From Lignipirellula cremea (GTDB taxonomy: Bacteria > Planctomycetota > Planctomycetia > Pirellulales > Pirellulaceae): DNA of 64,000 bases. The notes under the pieces were generated by a model. It was not told the DNA's origin. It made no database searches and was given only the letters and a program-made list of their open reading frames with translations. Position 1 is the first letter of the stretch, and each line of letters begins with the position of its first letter. This document shows positions 41,811 to 52,014 of the stretch, one piece after another. The position numbers and the translations under genes are program-made. The DNA lies in the NCBI RefSeq assembly GCF_007751035.1, contig NZ_CP036433.1:8041001-8105000 (forward strand). Reading direction: 5' to 3'.

Positions 41811-44459
41811 TCAAGCCGAAGTCGGCGCGGCGGAAGCTTCAGCAGGATTGGCGGCAGGACGCGTGGGCCAGGCAGAAGTCGCCAACAGGACGATCTCCGC
41901 CAGCAACAGCACCAGTACGGCCAGGGCCAGCCACCACCACAAGTTTTGTGCGTATTGTTGTTCACCCGCGAGACTAATCTCGCGGCCGCGACCAACCCAC
42001 ATGGCGCCTTCGCCCAGCTCGCGACTGGCGAATTGATCGGAGGTAAGCGGGGTCAGCTCGGATTCTTCAGCGTCGCCGTTGACGGCGAACAGCTCCCACA
42101 GGCGAGGTTCGCCGGCGAGCTCGGCGCCATCAGCGCCGACTTCGCTTTCATACAGGCGATAAACGCCGCGTTGGAATGCTTCCGCCACTTGCACGCCGCG
42201 GCGATCCTGGCCGATGAAGCCCACGTCGAGCGGTTCACTCGGCGACTCCTCGGAAGGACGCTGCAGCAGCACGCCCACTTGCGACCGCTGCGGCGGCAAC
42301 GCCAGGGCGAATCGCTCCTGCGGCGGCAACGTCCGGCGGGGCAGGGTGGTGCGGATCAGGCTGCGGGCGATGCGATCAAAGATCAGAACGGTATTGGTGA
42401 CCGGCAACGTGTTCCAGTTGGACTGTACGCCGCTGGCGACAAACAGGACTTCCCCCTGGCCGATCCGACGCTGCACAATGAACGGGTCTTCGTTCTCCGT
42501 CGCGAAGCGGGCCAGCACCCGGGCGTTCGATTGCTCGACCAGACGGGCGAGGTCGGCCTCTTCGACCGGGCCGGCCGCAGCGGCCTGGCTTTCCCATAGC
42601 AGCCAACGGAGCGGCTCCGAGTCGTCCGGCGCGTCACCCTGGGCGGCGAGCTTGTCTCGCAATTTTGCTTCGTAATGGGCCCGCTGATCGGCGATAACGG
42701 CGTCGCTCAGGTCGACGGCGGCCGCCTTGAAGAAGAACGGCTCCGCGAACAGGTCGCGCAGGTCTTCTTCCGAGATGTCAGGCAGCTGAAAGTAAGGATG
42801 CCCGCTCAAACTGTCGTACTTCAGGTAAAACGGCTGCAGGTCCAGGCCCGCTTCTTCCGGCAACAGGCCGATCGGGGTCGACGACAGCGGAGCCGGCAGA
42901 ATGCCGTCGCCGTTGCGCCAGGCAAGATTTGACCAGGCCGCCGAATCAAACTCTCCGCCGGCCGCGATGATCAGGGGGCCGCCTTGTTCGACATACTCGC
43001 GGAGCAGATCGACAGCGCCCGCCGGACTGGCGACGCCGGCGACAATGACCAGCCGGGCATCGGCCAGCACGTCGCGATTGAGTTGATCGATCGTCACATG
43101 GCGGACCTCGACCAGACGACGTTCGCCCTCAATGCCGGGCGCCAGTAAACGCCGCAGCGGCCGCGTCTCGCCAATCTGCCCTTTTGCTTCATCTTCCCCC
43201 TGGGCGCCGTACTGATCGACAAAGACCACCGGCACGGCGGCCACCACCGGCAGGATCAAATGCCGCTGGTCGTCGCCTGGCAAATTGTCGGGCGTCAGGC
43301 GAGCGGTTACCGGCGCCAGAGAAGGCTGACCGGGTTCAGGGCGATAGGAGTGAAAGACATGCGAAAAGGCGACTTCGCGGGCGCCTTCGCCGGGCTGCAG
43401 CGTGACGGTGCGGGAGGCGATATCGACGCCGTCGACCTGCAGCGTGACTTGCACATCACGGCGGGGAGAGGGGCCGTTGTGCCGCACCTGAACGACAAAA
43501 TTCGCCGGCGTTTCCACATCGGCCAGGCCGTCGGAGGCGTAAAAATCCGAGATCCAGGAGTTCTCCCAGTCCTCGGGCGAGACGTCCACCACCTGCAGGC
43601 CGCCCAGGCGTTCCAGATCCGATGCGCCAATATCCAGCCAGTTGCGGCTTTGCTGATCGCCGATCAGCACGATTCGACGGGCCATCAGCGGCGCCGCTTC
43701 CACGGCCTGTTCGGCGGCGGCCAGACCAGCCGTTAGCGAGACAGAACGATCGACGACCTCGATCCGCTGAACGGCGGCCACGGCGTCGTCTTGCGTGTAG
43801 GGATCGATACTGAGCGTGCTGGCCGGTCCGCACAACGGCACGACGGAAACGCGGCTGCCGTTGGGCAGCGCTTTGATGTAACTTTCCGCTTCGACGGCGG
43901 CCCGCTGCAGGAGCGTGCCTTCGAGGGCCGTCTCGTAACTCATGCTCAGGCTGTTATCGATTAACAGCACCGCGTGCAGCGGCTGCGAGCCGTCGAACTG
44001 TTGGGCTAACTGCGGATCGGTCTGCGTTTGCTGATAGACGCCCCAGCCGCATAACAGACCAAGCAGCAGCACGGCCGCCAGCGATCCCCAGCGGACGGCC
44101 GGACGGGACCAGAGCACGGCGGCGGTCACTGCAAAAAAGACCAGACCCAGCAAAGCCGGAAAGGCGACGCCCCAAAAGTAGAGCGAAGCCGGCGTCATAA
44201 TGGGGCGGGCCAGCGCCAGGCCGAACAGCAAAATGGCGAACGTCCGCAGCATCAACAGTATCAGGTCGCGCAGATCCATGATCTTGCGGTTCCGCTGCAT
44301 CGCCTGGCGAAGAAAATTCATCGCCGCCCAGGGAAGCGTGCGGTAGCGTCGCCGGTTTAACAGGTGAATGATCGTCGGCACGGCAGCCGCGCCCAGCCCG
44401 GCAAGGAAGAACGCGCCGTTCGCAAAAAACCCGTTCAGCAGTGTTAACAAGGAACCCAT
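41811..44459 (-). CDS. BatA-type membrane protein with vWA domain
   Basis: An 882-residue protein. The N-terminus is the aerotolerance-regulator BatA domain: PTIIHLLNRRRYRTLPWAAM (about 28-47), then hydrophobic segments (68-85, 95-117 and 128-142). A vWA domain begins at VLLIDNSLSMS (164-174), followed by a class I amidotransferase-like segment with WSNLAWRNGDGILP. A transmembrane helix lies close to the C-terminus (LWWWLALAVLVLLLAEIVLL), followed by an Ala/Pro tail. BatA proteins are MoxR-associated. It opens the vWA part of the operon, downstream of the prenyltransferase-repeat gene. Confidence 0.88.
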   Translation of the reverse strand: MGSLLTLLNGFFANGAFFLAGLGAAAVPTIIHLLNRRRYRTLPWAAMNFLRQAMQRNRKIMDLRDLILLMLRTFAILLFGLALARPIMTPASLYFWGVAFPALLGLVFFAVTAAVLWSRPAVRWGSLAAVLLLGLLCGWGVYQQTQTDPQLAQQFDGSQPLHAVLLIDNSLSMSYETALEGTLLQRAAVEAESYIKALPNGSRVSVVPLCGPASTLSIDPYTQDDAVAAVQRIEVVDRSVSLTAGLAAAEQAVEAAPLMARRIVLIGDQQSRNWLDIGASDLERLGGLQVVDVSPEDWENSWISDFYASDGLADVETPANFVVQVRHNGPSPRRDVQVTLQVDGVDIASRTVTLQPGEGAREVAFSHVFHSYRPEPGQPSLAPVTARLTPDNLPGDDQRHLILPVVAAVPVVFVDQYGAQGEDEAKGQIGETRPLRRLLAPGIEGERRLVEVRHVTIDQLNRDVLADARLVIVAGVASPAGAVDLLREYVEQGGPLIIAAGGEFDSAAWSNLAWRNGDGILPAPLSSTPIGLLPEEAGLDLQPFYLKYDSLSGHPYFQLPDISEEDLRDLFAEPFFFKAAAVDLSDAVIADQRAHYEAKLRDKLAAQGDAPDDSEPLRWLLWESQAAAAGPVEEADLARLVEQSNARVLARFATENEDPFIVQRRIGQGEVLFVASGVQSNWNTLPVTNTVLIFDRIARSLIRTTLPRRTLPPQERFALALPPQRSQVGVLLQRPSEESPSEPLDVGFIGQDRRGVQVAEAFQRGVYRLYESEVGADGAELAGEPRLWELFAVNGDAEESELTPLTSDQFASRELGEGAMWVGRGREISLAGEQQYAQNLWWWLALAVLVLLLAEIVLLATSAWPTRPAANPAEASAAPTSA

Positions 44460-44642
44460 GGAGCAATCTTCGAGGAAGCAGTCTGCGGCAGCCGGTCAAT
44501 CAGCCGACCATCAGCGATAAAGCGAGCCGTTAGCGGGCGAATAATGGGGAAGGGAATCGCAGCCGTGGGGCAGGGCGGGGCAGGGGGCCGTGCGGGCCTC
44601 TCTGTGGCTATTACTGTACACGAGAGCCCAGCACATTTCGCC

Positions 44643-45785
44643 CTATTTCAGGCTTTGAATTTCGCCTTCTTGTAAAATGGGCAAAAAGCGGTTCGGGATC
44701 GCCAGCACAAAGCAGGACACAGCCGTGGCGTACATCTGACCGGCGGTGCCGCCAACCCGTCCGCCGCCCTGGGCGCCGCGATCGACCCAGCTGCCGTGCT
44801 TGCTGGGACTATTGGCTTCCAGAACCTGCGTCCCCACCAGATGGTCGCGCATGATCGGATAGCAGGCCTGCCAGTCTTCGCCGCCCACCTGGTACAGGGC
44901 CTGCGCGACATAATAGAACGTATAAGAATCAAACGGCATAATGCCGTTTCGACTGGTGTTTTTAGGGGTTTTCTCCACAGCCGCCCGGATCACGGCCATG
45001 TTTTTGGCGATCCGCCAGTCGCTGTTCTCGCCGAACTCCTGCAGGCAAACCACGCCGGCGGCCGCCATGGCGATGGAACCCCCGCCGCCGCCGCGGCTGT
45101 AGGTAAACTGCCCTGGCAGCTTTCGCTGCTCGTTATCCGCCAGATCGCGACGTCCGTTGAGCGGAGAATAGTGGTGGCGCACGCTTTCAATGGCCGAGTC
45201 GATGACCTCGCGATGCACATCGAGACCGCTATCCATGGCGCTGCGGAGCGCCTTGGCCTGCATCACCACCAGACTCAGATCGTGGCCGTGCGGCTGGCGA
45301 CGGGCCTGATAGTCCCAGCCGCCGTCTTCCGCCTGGGTATTGGCGATCAGTTGCAGCGCTCGGTCCAGCACCTTGCTCATCCGCTGATCGCGGACGGTCG
45401 TCATGCCATGGGCCTGGCCAAGGACAAAGGTCGCCAGCCCATGATTGTACATATCACGCTGGGCGTTCGAGGTGATGTTCAGCAGCCCCGAAGGACGGGC
45501 GTTATTGGCGATGTAATCCAGCGCCCGCTGCACGACTTCGCCGTATTCCCCGCGGCCTGGAGCATGCCCCGCGGCGAGGAACGCCAGCGCGCCCATGCCG
45601 ACCAGTCCCAGGTCGTTGGAACCCCAGTTTCCTTCCGGCCCCTGGTTGGCCGCCAGCCAGTGGAGCCCCCGCTTGAGGGCCGCTTCGCTCTCTGGCGTAA
45701 TCTCCCAGTCACCCTCGGCGTGCAAGGGGGAAGTCAGGAGCATAACCCCGAAGATGAGCAGTAGGCGTAACGTACAGGAAAACAT
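44643..45785 (-). CDS. Exported prenyltransferase/squalene-oxidase-repeat protein
   Basis: A 380-residue protein with a signal peptide (MFSCTLRLLLIFGVMLLTSPLHA). The mature protein has repeated alpha-barrel units like those in terpene cyclases: HWLAANQGPEGNWGSNDLGL, ALDYIANNARPSG, and ALQLIANTQAEDGGWDY. The catalytic DxDD motif of squalene-hopene cyclases is not seen. Such secreted relatives in planctomycetes are of unknown function and are often linked to MoxR/vWA operons. It is 183 bases upstream of the BatA-type gene on the same strand. Confidence 0.82.
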   Translation of the reverse strand: MFSCTLRLLLIFGVMLLTSPLHAEGDWEITPESEAALKRGLHWLAANQGPEGNWGSNDLGLVGMGALAFLAAGHAPGRGEYGEVVQRALDYIANNARPSGLLNITSNAQRDMYNHGLATFVLGQAHGMTTVRDQRMSKVLDRALQLIANTQAEDGGWDYQARRQPHGHDLSLVVMQAKALRSAMDSGLDVHREVIDSAIESVRHHYSPLNGRRDLADNEQRKLPGQFTYSRGGGGGSIAMAAAGVVCLQEFGENSDWRIAKNMAVIRAAVEKTPKNTSRNGIMPFDSYTFYYVAQALYQVGGEDWQACYPIMRDHLVGTQVLEANSPSKHGSWVDRGAQGGGRVGGTAGQMYATAVSCFVLAIPNRFLPILQEGEIQSLK

Positions 45786-45976
45786 AATCAGGCAGCCTGA
45801 GGCAATTAGCGAGCAATTTACATCTATATGCTAAGCAGACGGGGCAGGTGTTACAACAGTCGGCATTTATCCGAGGAGTCAACTCCCTTCCGCCCGCCAA
45901 CCGATCTGCTTCCGACGTGAAACGATCGCCGTAAACCCCGCCTGAAAAAAGGCTTACAGAGACCGCCCTGGCATGA

Positions 45977-46471
45977 TCAGGGACGTGCAGCAATCCGCTT
46001 CAGCTTCACCAGCGCCAGCATGGAATCGGCGGGGCTGGCGAATTCGGCAGGGCGACTTTTGGCGTCAGGAGTGACGTTCAAACAGATGGTCAGTTGTTCC
46101 CCTTCCTGTTGGTAGATCCCCTCAAAACGCACGCCCGCGTCGTCGTTCAGCACTTCCACATCAATCAACGGCGGCGAAGTGGTGCTTTCGATTTCGAACG
46201 CCAGGCGAACTTCCCCCTGGCGCATTTTGTTCCCCTCGATAATCAACGTGCGTTCCTGGCCGCCTTCGGCCGCCACGATCTGGCCGCCAATCTCCAGCGT
46301 TTCGATCCTCCAGGTTCCCTGCAGATCCTGGAGTGCCTGCTCAGCAGGAGAGGCTGGCTCCTCGGCAACCAAAGGGCCGCCGACCTGCATCAGGCCAATC
46401 TGCAGCAGGGCTGCCTGGAACAGCAGAAACTGGAAACAACTGCCTGGAAAACGTTGACCACAACCCGCCAT
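45977..46471 (-). CDS. Planctomycetal TIGR03067-type protein, exported
   Basis: A 164-residue protein. The start at 46471 has GGAGG six bases upstream. The N-terminal region up to about residue 36 is hydrophobic (FQFLLFQAALLQIGL) and looks like a signal peptide. The body has the family pattern LQDLQGTWRIETLEIGG, then LIIEGNKMR and YQQEGEQLTICLNV, with AEFASPADS near the end. The function is unknown; structure-wise the fold is lipocalin-like beta barrel (inference). It shares the motif set with the protein at 62933. Confidence 0.82.
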   Translation of the reverse strand: MAGCGQRFPGSCFQFLLFQAALLQIGLMQVGGPLVAEEPASPAEQALQDLQGTWRIETLEIGGQIVAAEGGQERTLIIEGNKMRQGEVRLAFEIESTTSPPLIDVEVLNDDAGVRFEGIYQQEGEQLTICLNVTPDAKSRPAEFASPADSMLALVKLKRIAARP

Positions 46472-46677
46472 CCGACACCTCCACTGAAGAAGGACCGAAA
46501 CACCTGCTTGAACGCAGGCAGGAAATCCGCCGCTACGTTCAATGTAAGATGCCCAGCCCTTTGGCGAAACAGTTTTCGCAGGACGTTTGGTCAGAATGCG
46601 GAAAGAAAATGCAGCCCGTCAGGACAGATCACGCGCGGCGGCCCGGGCGGATTCGTGCAGGATCGCGGGTAGGTGGG

Positions 46678-47175
46678 TTACCGCTGGTAAAAGGAAAAGG
46701 CGTCATGCGCCGCCTGGGTGCTTGCCTGGGATAGCGCCCAGTTCCGCTCCAGGGCCAGGGGATCATGGATGTCAAACACATATTTCATGCGCCACGGATC
46801 CAGCCGATAGCGGCCCCAGCGTTCGACCTTCCAGAAAACCTGCCGATCACCTGCCGGCAGGGCGGGCTCTTTGAAGCGGACTTCCGGCAGCGGGATCGCA
46901 CGATCCGAGGCACAGCTTTCCACCGCCGCACGAATGGAAATCTGCAGGTCGTCCGCATGATGCTCGTTAAACACGCGGGAGACGGAATCGTAACAAAGAT
47001 CCCGTTCACCCTTGGCCGCTTCCGCGTGCCGCTCTAAAGTCAAACGGCCTCGGGTTTCGCGATCAAACCAGCTGACCAGGGGGAGTGCGATCGCAACAGC
47101 AACGGGCAACGCGCACAATCCGATCCCCATTCGCACCGACCAGCCTTGCCGGTCTGCAGCCATGCCATCTGCCAT
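46678..47175 (-). CDS. Small single-pass membrane protein
   Basis: A 165-residue protein from the ATG at 47175, with GGAGG nine bases upstream. One transmembrane helix (MGIGLCALPVAVAIALPLVSW, about 16-36) precedes a mixed alpha/beta region ending in WKVERWGRYRLDPWRMKYVFD and a His/Gln-rich tail. Not recognised. It lies between the TIGR03067 and SDR genes on the same strand. Confidence 0.65.
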   Translation of the reverse strand: MADGMAADRQGWSVRMGIGLCALPVAVAIALPLVSWFDRETRGRLTLERHAEAAKGERDLCYDSVSRVFNEHHADDLQISIRAAVESCASDRAIPLPEVRFKEPALPAGDRQVFWKVERWGRYRLDPWRMKYVFDIHDPLALERNWALSQASTQAAHDAFSFYQR

Positions 47176-47368
47176 GGAAACACCTCCGCCCGAGGGGATC
47201 CTGTTGATCTGCCAATCAATCTGCCAACTTTTCAGGGCTTGAACAAACCCCAATATGAGCCCCCCTTTGTAGCGGTTTTTTCGTCGCGGGCAAGAGAAAA
47301 ATCTTGTCTGTCGGGCGTTTTTCTGCGTTGCGGTTTTCCGTGCGTCTTGCTGCCGCATGCATGCATGC

Positions 47369-48151
47369 TTAGAGACGGCGAATATGGTATCCGCCGTCGA
47401 CGTGAATACGGTCGCCCGTACTGAAACTGAAACGTTCGCTGGCCAGGGCGGCGACCGCCTTGGCGACATCCTCGGGTTCTCCCCAGCGCCTGATGGGGCT
47501 GAGACCGTCCGCGATCAGCTGGTCGTACTTCTCCTGGACGGGGGCCGTCATATCGCTGGCGATCACGCCCGGGCAAACCTCATACGCCCTGATGCCGTAT
47601 TCCGCCAGGCGGTCGGCCAGCAGCCAGGTCATCATCTGCATGGCGGCTTTCGCCATGCAATAGTCGGCCCGGTTCCGGCTGGCCGCAAAGGCCGAGACCG
47701 AAGAGATATTCACAATCACGCCCGACGAAGTCACGCCCGCTTCGCGCAGGGAAATCATCCGCTGGGCCGTCAGCTGCGAGAGAAAAAAGGCGCCTTTGAG
47801 GTTAATGCTGAACACCTCGTCCCAGCTGGCTTCGGTCGCTTCCAGCAGGTCCTTCCGGCCAGGCGAAGTCACGCCCGCATTGTTGACCAGCAGGTCCAGC
47901 CTACCGAAAGTCGCCACGGCCGAATCGACCAGCCGTTGCCGCGCATCGGCGTCGGCCACGCTGCCCGCCACCGCGACCGCCTGCCCCCCTGCGGCCTGGA
48001 TCTGCCGGACGACTTCCTCGGCGGCTCCCGGCCGGCTGACATAGTTAACGACAACCGCGTGGCCTGCGGCTGCCAGTTCCAGGGCGATCGCTCGACCGAT
48101 GCCGCGCGAAGAGCCCGTTACAATCGCAACAGGGGCGTTCGGGATACTCAT
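47369..48151 (-). CDS. Short-chain dehydrogenase/reductase (FabG-like)
   Basis: A 260-residue NAD(P)-dependent oxidoreductase. TGSSRGIG (about 12-19) is the dinucleotide loop, NNAG is at 90-93, and YCMAK gives the catalytic Tyr164 and Lys168. The C-terminal IHVDGGYHIRRL is typical of 3-oxoacyl-ACP reductase-like enzymes. The substrate is unknown. The start at 48151 has AAGGAGAG about ten bases upstream; the longer frame upstream is not similar to the family. Confidence 0.88.
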   Translation of the reverse strand: MSIPNAPVAIVTGSSRGIGRAIALELAAAGHAVVVNYVSRPGAAEEVVRQIQAAGGQAVAVAGSVADADARQRLVDSAVATFGRLDLLVNNAGVTSPGRKDLLEATEASWDEVFSINLKGAFFLSQLTAQRMISLREAGVTSSGVIVNISSVSAFAASRNRADYCMAKAAMQMMTWLLADRLAEYGIRAYEVCPGVIASDMTAPVQEKYDQLIADGLSPIRRWGEPEDVAKAVAALASERFSFSTGDRIHVDGGYHIRRL

Positions 48152-48733
48152 GAAAACGGCTCTCCTTCGGGGGATTCGACAGGCGACCAGTTGCTGCCCC
48201 GCCGGGCGTCTGGCGGTGCTGCCGCCTTGAATTAAAGTTACCGGATCGATAAAGATTCGCCAGGCGGCAATAAAATCAGGAGGATCCGACGAATCGCAGG
48301 TAACTCCCTGAATCGAAAGGGTTGCGGGGAGCCTGCGTAGTTTATACTCTGAAAGTTGGGAAGCGACTCGAAGGTTAAGTTTGGCGGCGTCGTTCAAATT
48401 CTGCAGCTGCAAACGCTGCAATCTGGCGGATCCGATCTCTTCTTCCTTTCGCCGGGCGTCGCCGCAAACCGCGAGAGCTTCCTGCACCGTCTACTTTCGC
48501 TTTTCGGAACAAGGCGAACTTATGTCGCGCTGGGGATGCTGGTTATACAATCCGCCTGGGTCGGGATCGCGGTGCGCAAACAGCGTCTGCCGAATCGACG
48601 CCGGACCTTGCAAAGCTTATCATCCCCCCAGGAACTACGTCCCCCACAAAGCGGTGTCGCCTGCCGGCTAACGGGCCGTGCGTTGACGACTGCCCATAGA
48701 CACGCCCCAGGCCCTTGCCATGAGGATCTATCG
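48152..48733. other. Divergent intergenic region (582 bases)
   Basis: Lies between the SDR gene and the TPR cluster. A TTGCGG-15-TATACT promoter-like pair is at 48322-48348 on the plus strand, giving a long leader of about 380 bases if used. No clear RNA structure or gene was seen. Confidence 0.45.
48322..48348 (+). promoter_or_regulatory. Possible promoter of the TPR-ExbB-ExbD cluster
   Basis: TTGCGG (48322-48327) and TATACT (48343-48348) are separated by 15 bases, shorter than ideal. Confidence 0.25.
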
Positions 48734-51700
48734 ATGAAACTCCCCCCGTTACTGCGGAAGCGTCCCTGGATGGCGATCTGCCTGTTGGGTTCCCTGTTTG
48801 CGGCCAGCGTCGCGGAACCGCTGCGGGCGGCGGAACCGGCCGCCGAATTCCTGAAAGAGCTGCGGGATCGCGGCTACTTCGAGCTGGCGCTGATCTACAT
48901 CGACAAGATGGAAAAGAACAACCTGGCGCCGCAGGATTTCCGCCAGACCATCGGCTTTGAAAGAGGCGTCACCCTCATTCGCGCCGCCCAGACCGAACGC
49001 GACCTGGTCGCACGGGAAAGGCAGCTCGACCAGGCCCAGAACGCCATTCGCGAATTCCTCAACGCCAACCTGACGCACGACAAAGCCCCCGACGCCCAGA
49101 CCCAGCTGGGCAACCTGCTGGTCGAACGGGCCCGCATGAAGGTGGAACAGGTCCGGCGGAACCCGGCGACCGCCGAAACCTCCCGTGCCGAAGCCCGCAC
49201 CCTGTACGACGAATCCCATCAGCTGTTCGTTGATCAGATCGAAGGCATCCGCACGCAGCTCACCAACATTCCGCCCAACCTCAACCCCAAAAACGCCGCC
49301 GACGCCAACCGGATCGCGAAACGCGATCTGCTGCGGGCCGCCTATCTCAACGCCCAGCTGCTCAGCGCCGTGATCCTGGAAGAAACGGCCGAATCGGCCG
49401 TCGAAGGCAGCGAAGAATACAAAACGCTCCTCAAAGGAGCCGCCGACGAATTCCAGAACATCTATGAAAAGTATCGGACCCGCACCGCCGGCCTGTACGC
49501 CCGCCTGTACCAGGCCCGCTGCTATCAGAAAATTGGCGATCACGTCAAGGCGCTGTCCTATCTGGAAGATCTGCTGGAGCAGCCGGACACGCCCGACGCC
49601 TTCCGCACGTTGCGTTTGAAAACGCTCAATATGGCGATGATCAGCTGGAACGATGAGTCCCAGGCCAAATACCTGGCGGCCACCATCCACGGCGACAAAC
49701 TGGTCGACACCATCCGTCCCGACGAAGCGCCCCAGCAGGAATGGCTGGAGCTGCAGTTCAACCTGGCCCTGGCCCACAAGGCGCTGGCCGACAAACAGCG
49801 GGCGGAGAAGAACACCAAGGACGCCATCACCAACGATAAAGTCGCGATGCGGCTGATGGTCGCCGTTTCCAAGCAAAGCGGCCCCCTGCAGAAACCGGCC
49901 ATTCAACAGGTCAATGAATGGGGCGGCAACGGGGGCACGATCGAAGAAAAAGAGCTCGAAACCTTCGAAGAGGCAAAAGACGCCGGCAAAGACGTCCTGC
50001 TGGCCTGGCAGGCCGCTGCGCAACTGGTCACCCAGTTGCCGGCCCGCATCGCCAGGGAAAAAGACCCGGCCGAAAAAGCCGTCCTGGAGAAACAGCTGGC
50101 CGACGCCCAGAAACTGTCCACCGAAGGGCAGCAGAAAGCGATCGACTACTTCCACCAGGCGCTGCTCTTCGCCACGCCGGAAACGCCTTCGCGCGAATTG
50201 AATATCGTCCATTACTATCTGTCGTTTCTGAACTACTCGACCGGCAAATACCTCGAAGCCGGCATCCTGGGCGAGTTTGTCGCCCGACGGTATCCCTCAA
50301 GCGATGTGGCCCGCCACTGCGGCCGTTTCGCCCTGGCCTCGTATGTGCAACTGCACAGCAAAGCGAACCCCGATAACCGGGTGTTTGAAAAACGGGTGAT
50401 CGTCGATTGCGCCCGCTTCCTGGCCCAACAGTGGCCGACCGAAGATGAAGGGATCATCGCCGCCGCGACCCTGGTGCCGTTTCTGCTGCAGCCGCCGGTC
50501 GCCAACGGGGCCGTTCCCAAAGAGTCGGTCGACGAAGCGATCGAAGTCGTCAACAACATGCCGGCCGATTCGCCCAAACGGGCCGCCGTCGAAATCAAAG
50601 TCGGCCAGGTGCAGTGGTACGCCTTCCTGCGAGGGTATGCCGATCTCAGCAACACGCCCGAGGCCGAAAAAGACGCCCGCTCCGCCGAACTGACCCGCAT
50701 CCGCGAACAGGCCAAAACCCTGCTGGCGGCCGGTCTGGAAGGCAGCAAAGAAACGGCCGAAGTCGATGTCAAACTGGCGCTGGCCACGCTCTCGCTGGGT
50801 CAGATCTATGTGTTCGACAAAGAGTTTGAACAAGCCGTCACGCTGTTTGAAGATCCTCGAATCGGCCCCTTGAAACTGCTGGCCGATAAAGACCCGGCGA
50901 CCGATCTCCCCGGCTATTCGATCGGCGTGTACGACGCCGCCCTGAAAGCCTACATGGGCACGCTGGCGACCGCGAAGGATCCGCTGGCGCAGATTGAGAA
51001 GGTCAAAACGACCATGAACAGCCTGAACGCGTCGCTGGCTTCGGATGAAAACGGCTCCGCGAAACTGCTGAACATTTATGTCAGCCTGGCCACGGGATTG
51101 AAAAAGCAGATGGCCCAGGCCTCGCCCAGCAAGCGCTCGGAACTGGCGAAAGCGTTCCGCTCCTTCCTGCAGCAGGTCGAAGCCAACTCGAACGACTTCT
51201 CCAAGCTGTACTGGGTCGCCGAAACGTTCCTTAACATGGGCGACGGCCTGCGGGACAAAGCCGAAACCGTCTCGCCCGAAGCCAAGGATTATTACGAACA
51301 GGCCGCGAATGCCTATAACAAAATCCTGAAGCAGGCGGCCGCCGACAAGAGCTACTATCCCGAGGACCTGCGCGAGCGGGGGATCGAATCGCAGATCATC
51401 CTGCGACGGGCCTCCACCACCCGGGCCCGCGGCGAATTCGCCGAGGCGATTGAGATCTTCACGGACCTGCTGGCCAAAGAGAACGGCCGGCTGGATGTCC
51501 AGATCGAAGCCGCCCGCACGCTGCAGGACTGGGCCGCCGCCGACGACCCGACCAAGTTCTATACGGCCCTGGCCGGGGATAACTGGGACCAGAAGCAGAA
51601 CCGTTATACGGTCTGGGGCTGGTCGGGAATTGTGTCGCGCACGGCGCAAAGCCCCAAACACCAGAAAGAGTTTTTCGACGCCCAGTTGAATGTGGCCCGC

Positions 51701-51946
51701 TGTTACTACCGCTTTGCCGCCACCCAGGAAGGGGACGACAAAGCGAAGAATCTCGACAGCGCCCGAAAAGCGATCGTCACCACCATGCTGTCCTATCCGG
51801 AACTTGGCGGACGGCAGGACGAGTACAACGCCCTCTTTGAAGAGATCCAGCAAGCGCGGGGCGAGAAAGCGCCGCTGGGGCTCGAAGCCGAACGGGAGCG
51901 CATCACCAAAACTCCCACGACCCCCGACGCGAGCGCCGGCGGCTAA
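48734..51946 (+). CDS. Large exported TPR-type protein
   Basis: A 1070-residue protein. The signal peptide is about residues 1-33 (PWMAICLLGSLFAASVAEPL). The rest is nearly all helical hairpins of TPR type, for example YFELALIYIDKME at about 47, AQTQLGNLLVERARM, GLYARLYQARCYQKIGDHVKALSYLEDLL, and DYFHQALLFATPETP. The start at 48734 has GAGG eight bases upstream; the frame upstream is not protein-like. In a cluster with ExbB/ExbD genes, a periplasmic TPR scaffold could be the partner of the proton channel. Its exact role is unknown. Confidence 0.85.
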   Translation: MKLPPLLRKRPWMAICLLGSLFAASVAEPLRAAEPAAEFLKELRDRGYFELALIYIDKMEKNNLAPQDFRQTIGFERGVTLIRAAQTERDLVARERQLDQAQNAIREFLNANLTHDKAPDAQTQLGNLLVERARMKVEQVRRNPATAETSRAEARTLYDESHQLFVDQIEGIRTQLTNIPPNLNPKNAADANRIAKRDLLRAAYLNAQLLSAVILEETAESAVEGSEEYKTLLKGAADEFQNIYEKYRTRTAGLYARLYQARCYQKIGDHVKALSYLEDLLEQPDTPDAFRTLRLKTLNMAMISWNDESQAKYLAATIHGDKLVDTIRPDEAPQQEWLELQFNLALAHKALADKQRAEKNTKDAITNDKVAMRLMVAVSKQSGPLQKPAIQQVNEWGGNGGTIEEKELETFEEAKDAGKDVLLAWQAAAQLVTQLPARIAREKDPAEKAVLEKQLADAQKLSTEGQQKAIDYFHQALLFATPETPSRELNIVHYYLSFLNYSTGKYLEAGILGEFVARRYPSSDVARHCGRFALASYVQLHSKANPDNRVFEKRVIVDCARFLAQQWPTEDEGIIAAATLVPFLLQPPVANGAVPKESVDEAIEVVNNMPADSPKRAAVEIKVGQVQWYAFLRGYADLSNTPEAEKDARSAELTRIREQAKTLLAAGLEGSKETAEVDVKLALATLSLGQIYVFDKEFEQAVTLFEDPRIGPLKLLADKDPATDLPGYSIGVYDAALKAYMGTLATAKDPLAQIEKVKTTMNSLNASLASDENGSAKLLNIYVSLATGLKKQMAQASPSKRSELAKAFRSFLQQVEANSNDFSKLYWVAETFLNMGDGLRDKAETVSPEAKDYYEQAANAYNKILKQAAADKSYYPEDLRERGIESQIILRRASTTRARGEFAEAIEIFTDLLAKENGRLDVQIEAARTLQDWAAADDPTKFYTALAGDNWDQKQNRYTVWGWSGIVSRTAQSPKHQKEFFDAQLNVARCYYRFAATQEGDDKAKNLDSARKAIVTTMLSYPELGGRQDEYNALFEEIQQARGEKAPLGLEAERERITKTPTTPDASAGG

Positions 51947-52014
51947 CCGACCTGCCCTGGGGATTGATGAACTAACCACTCTTTCAAATTCGCCGTTCAT
52001 TACGGAGCTGTATT

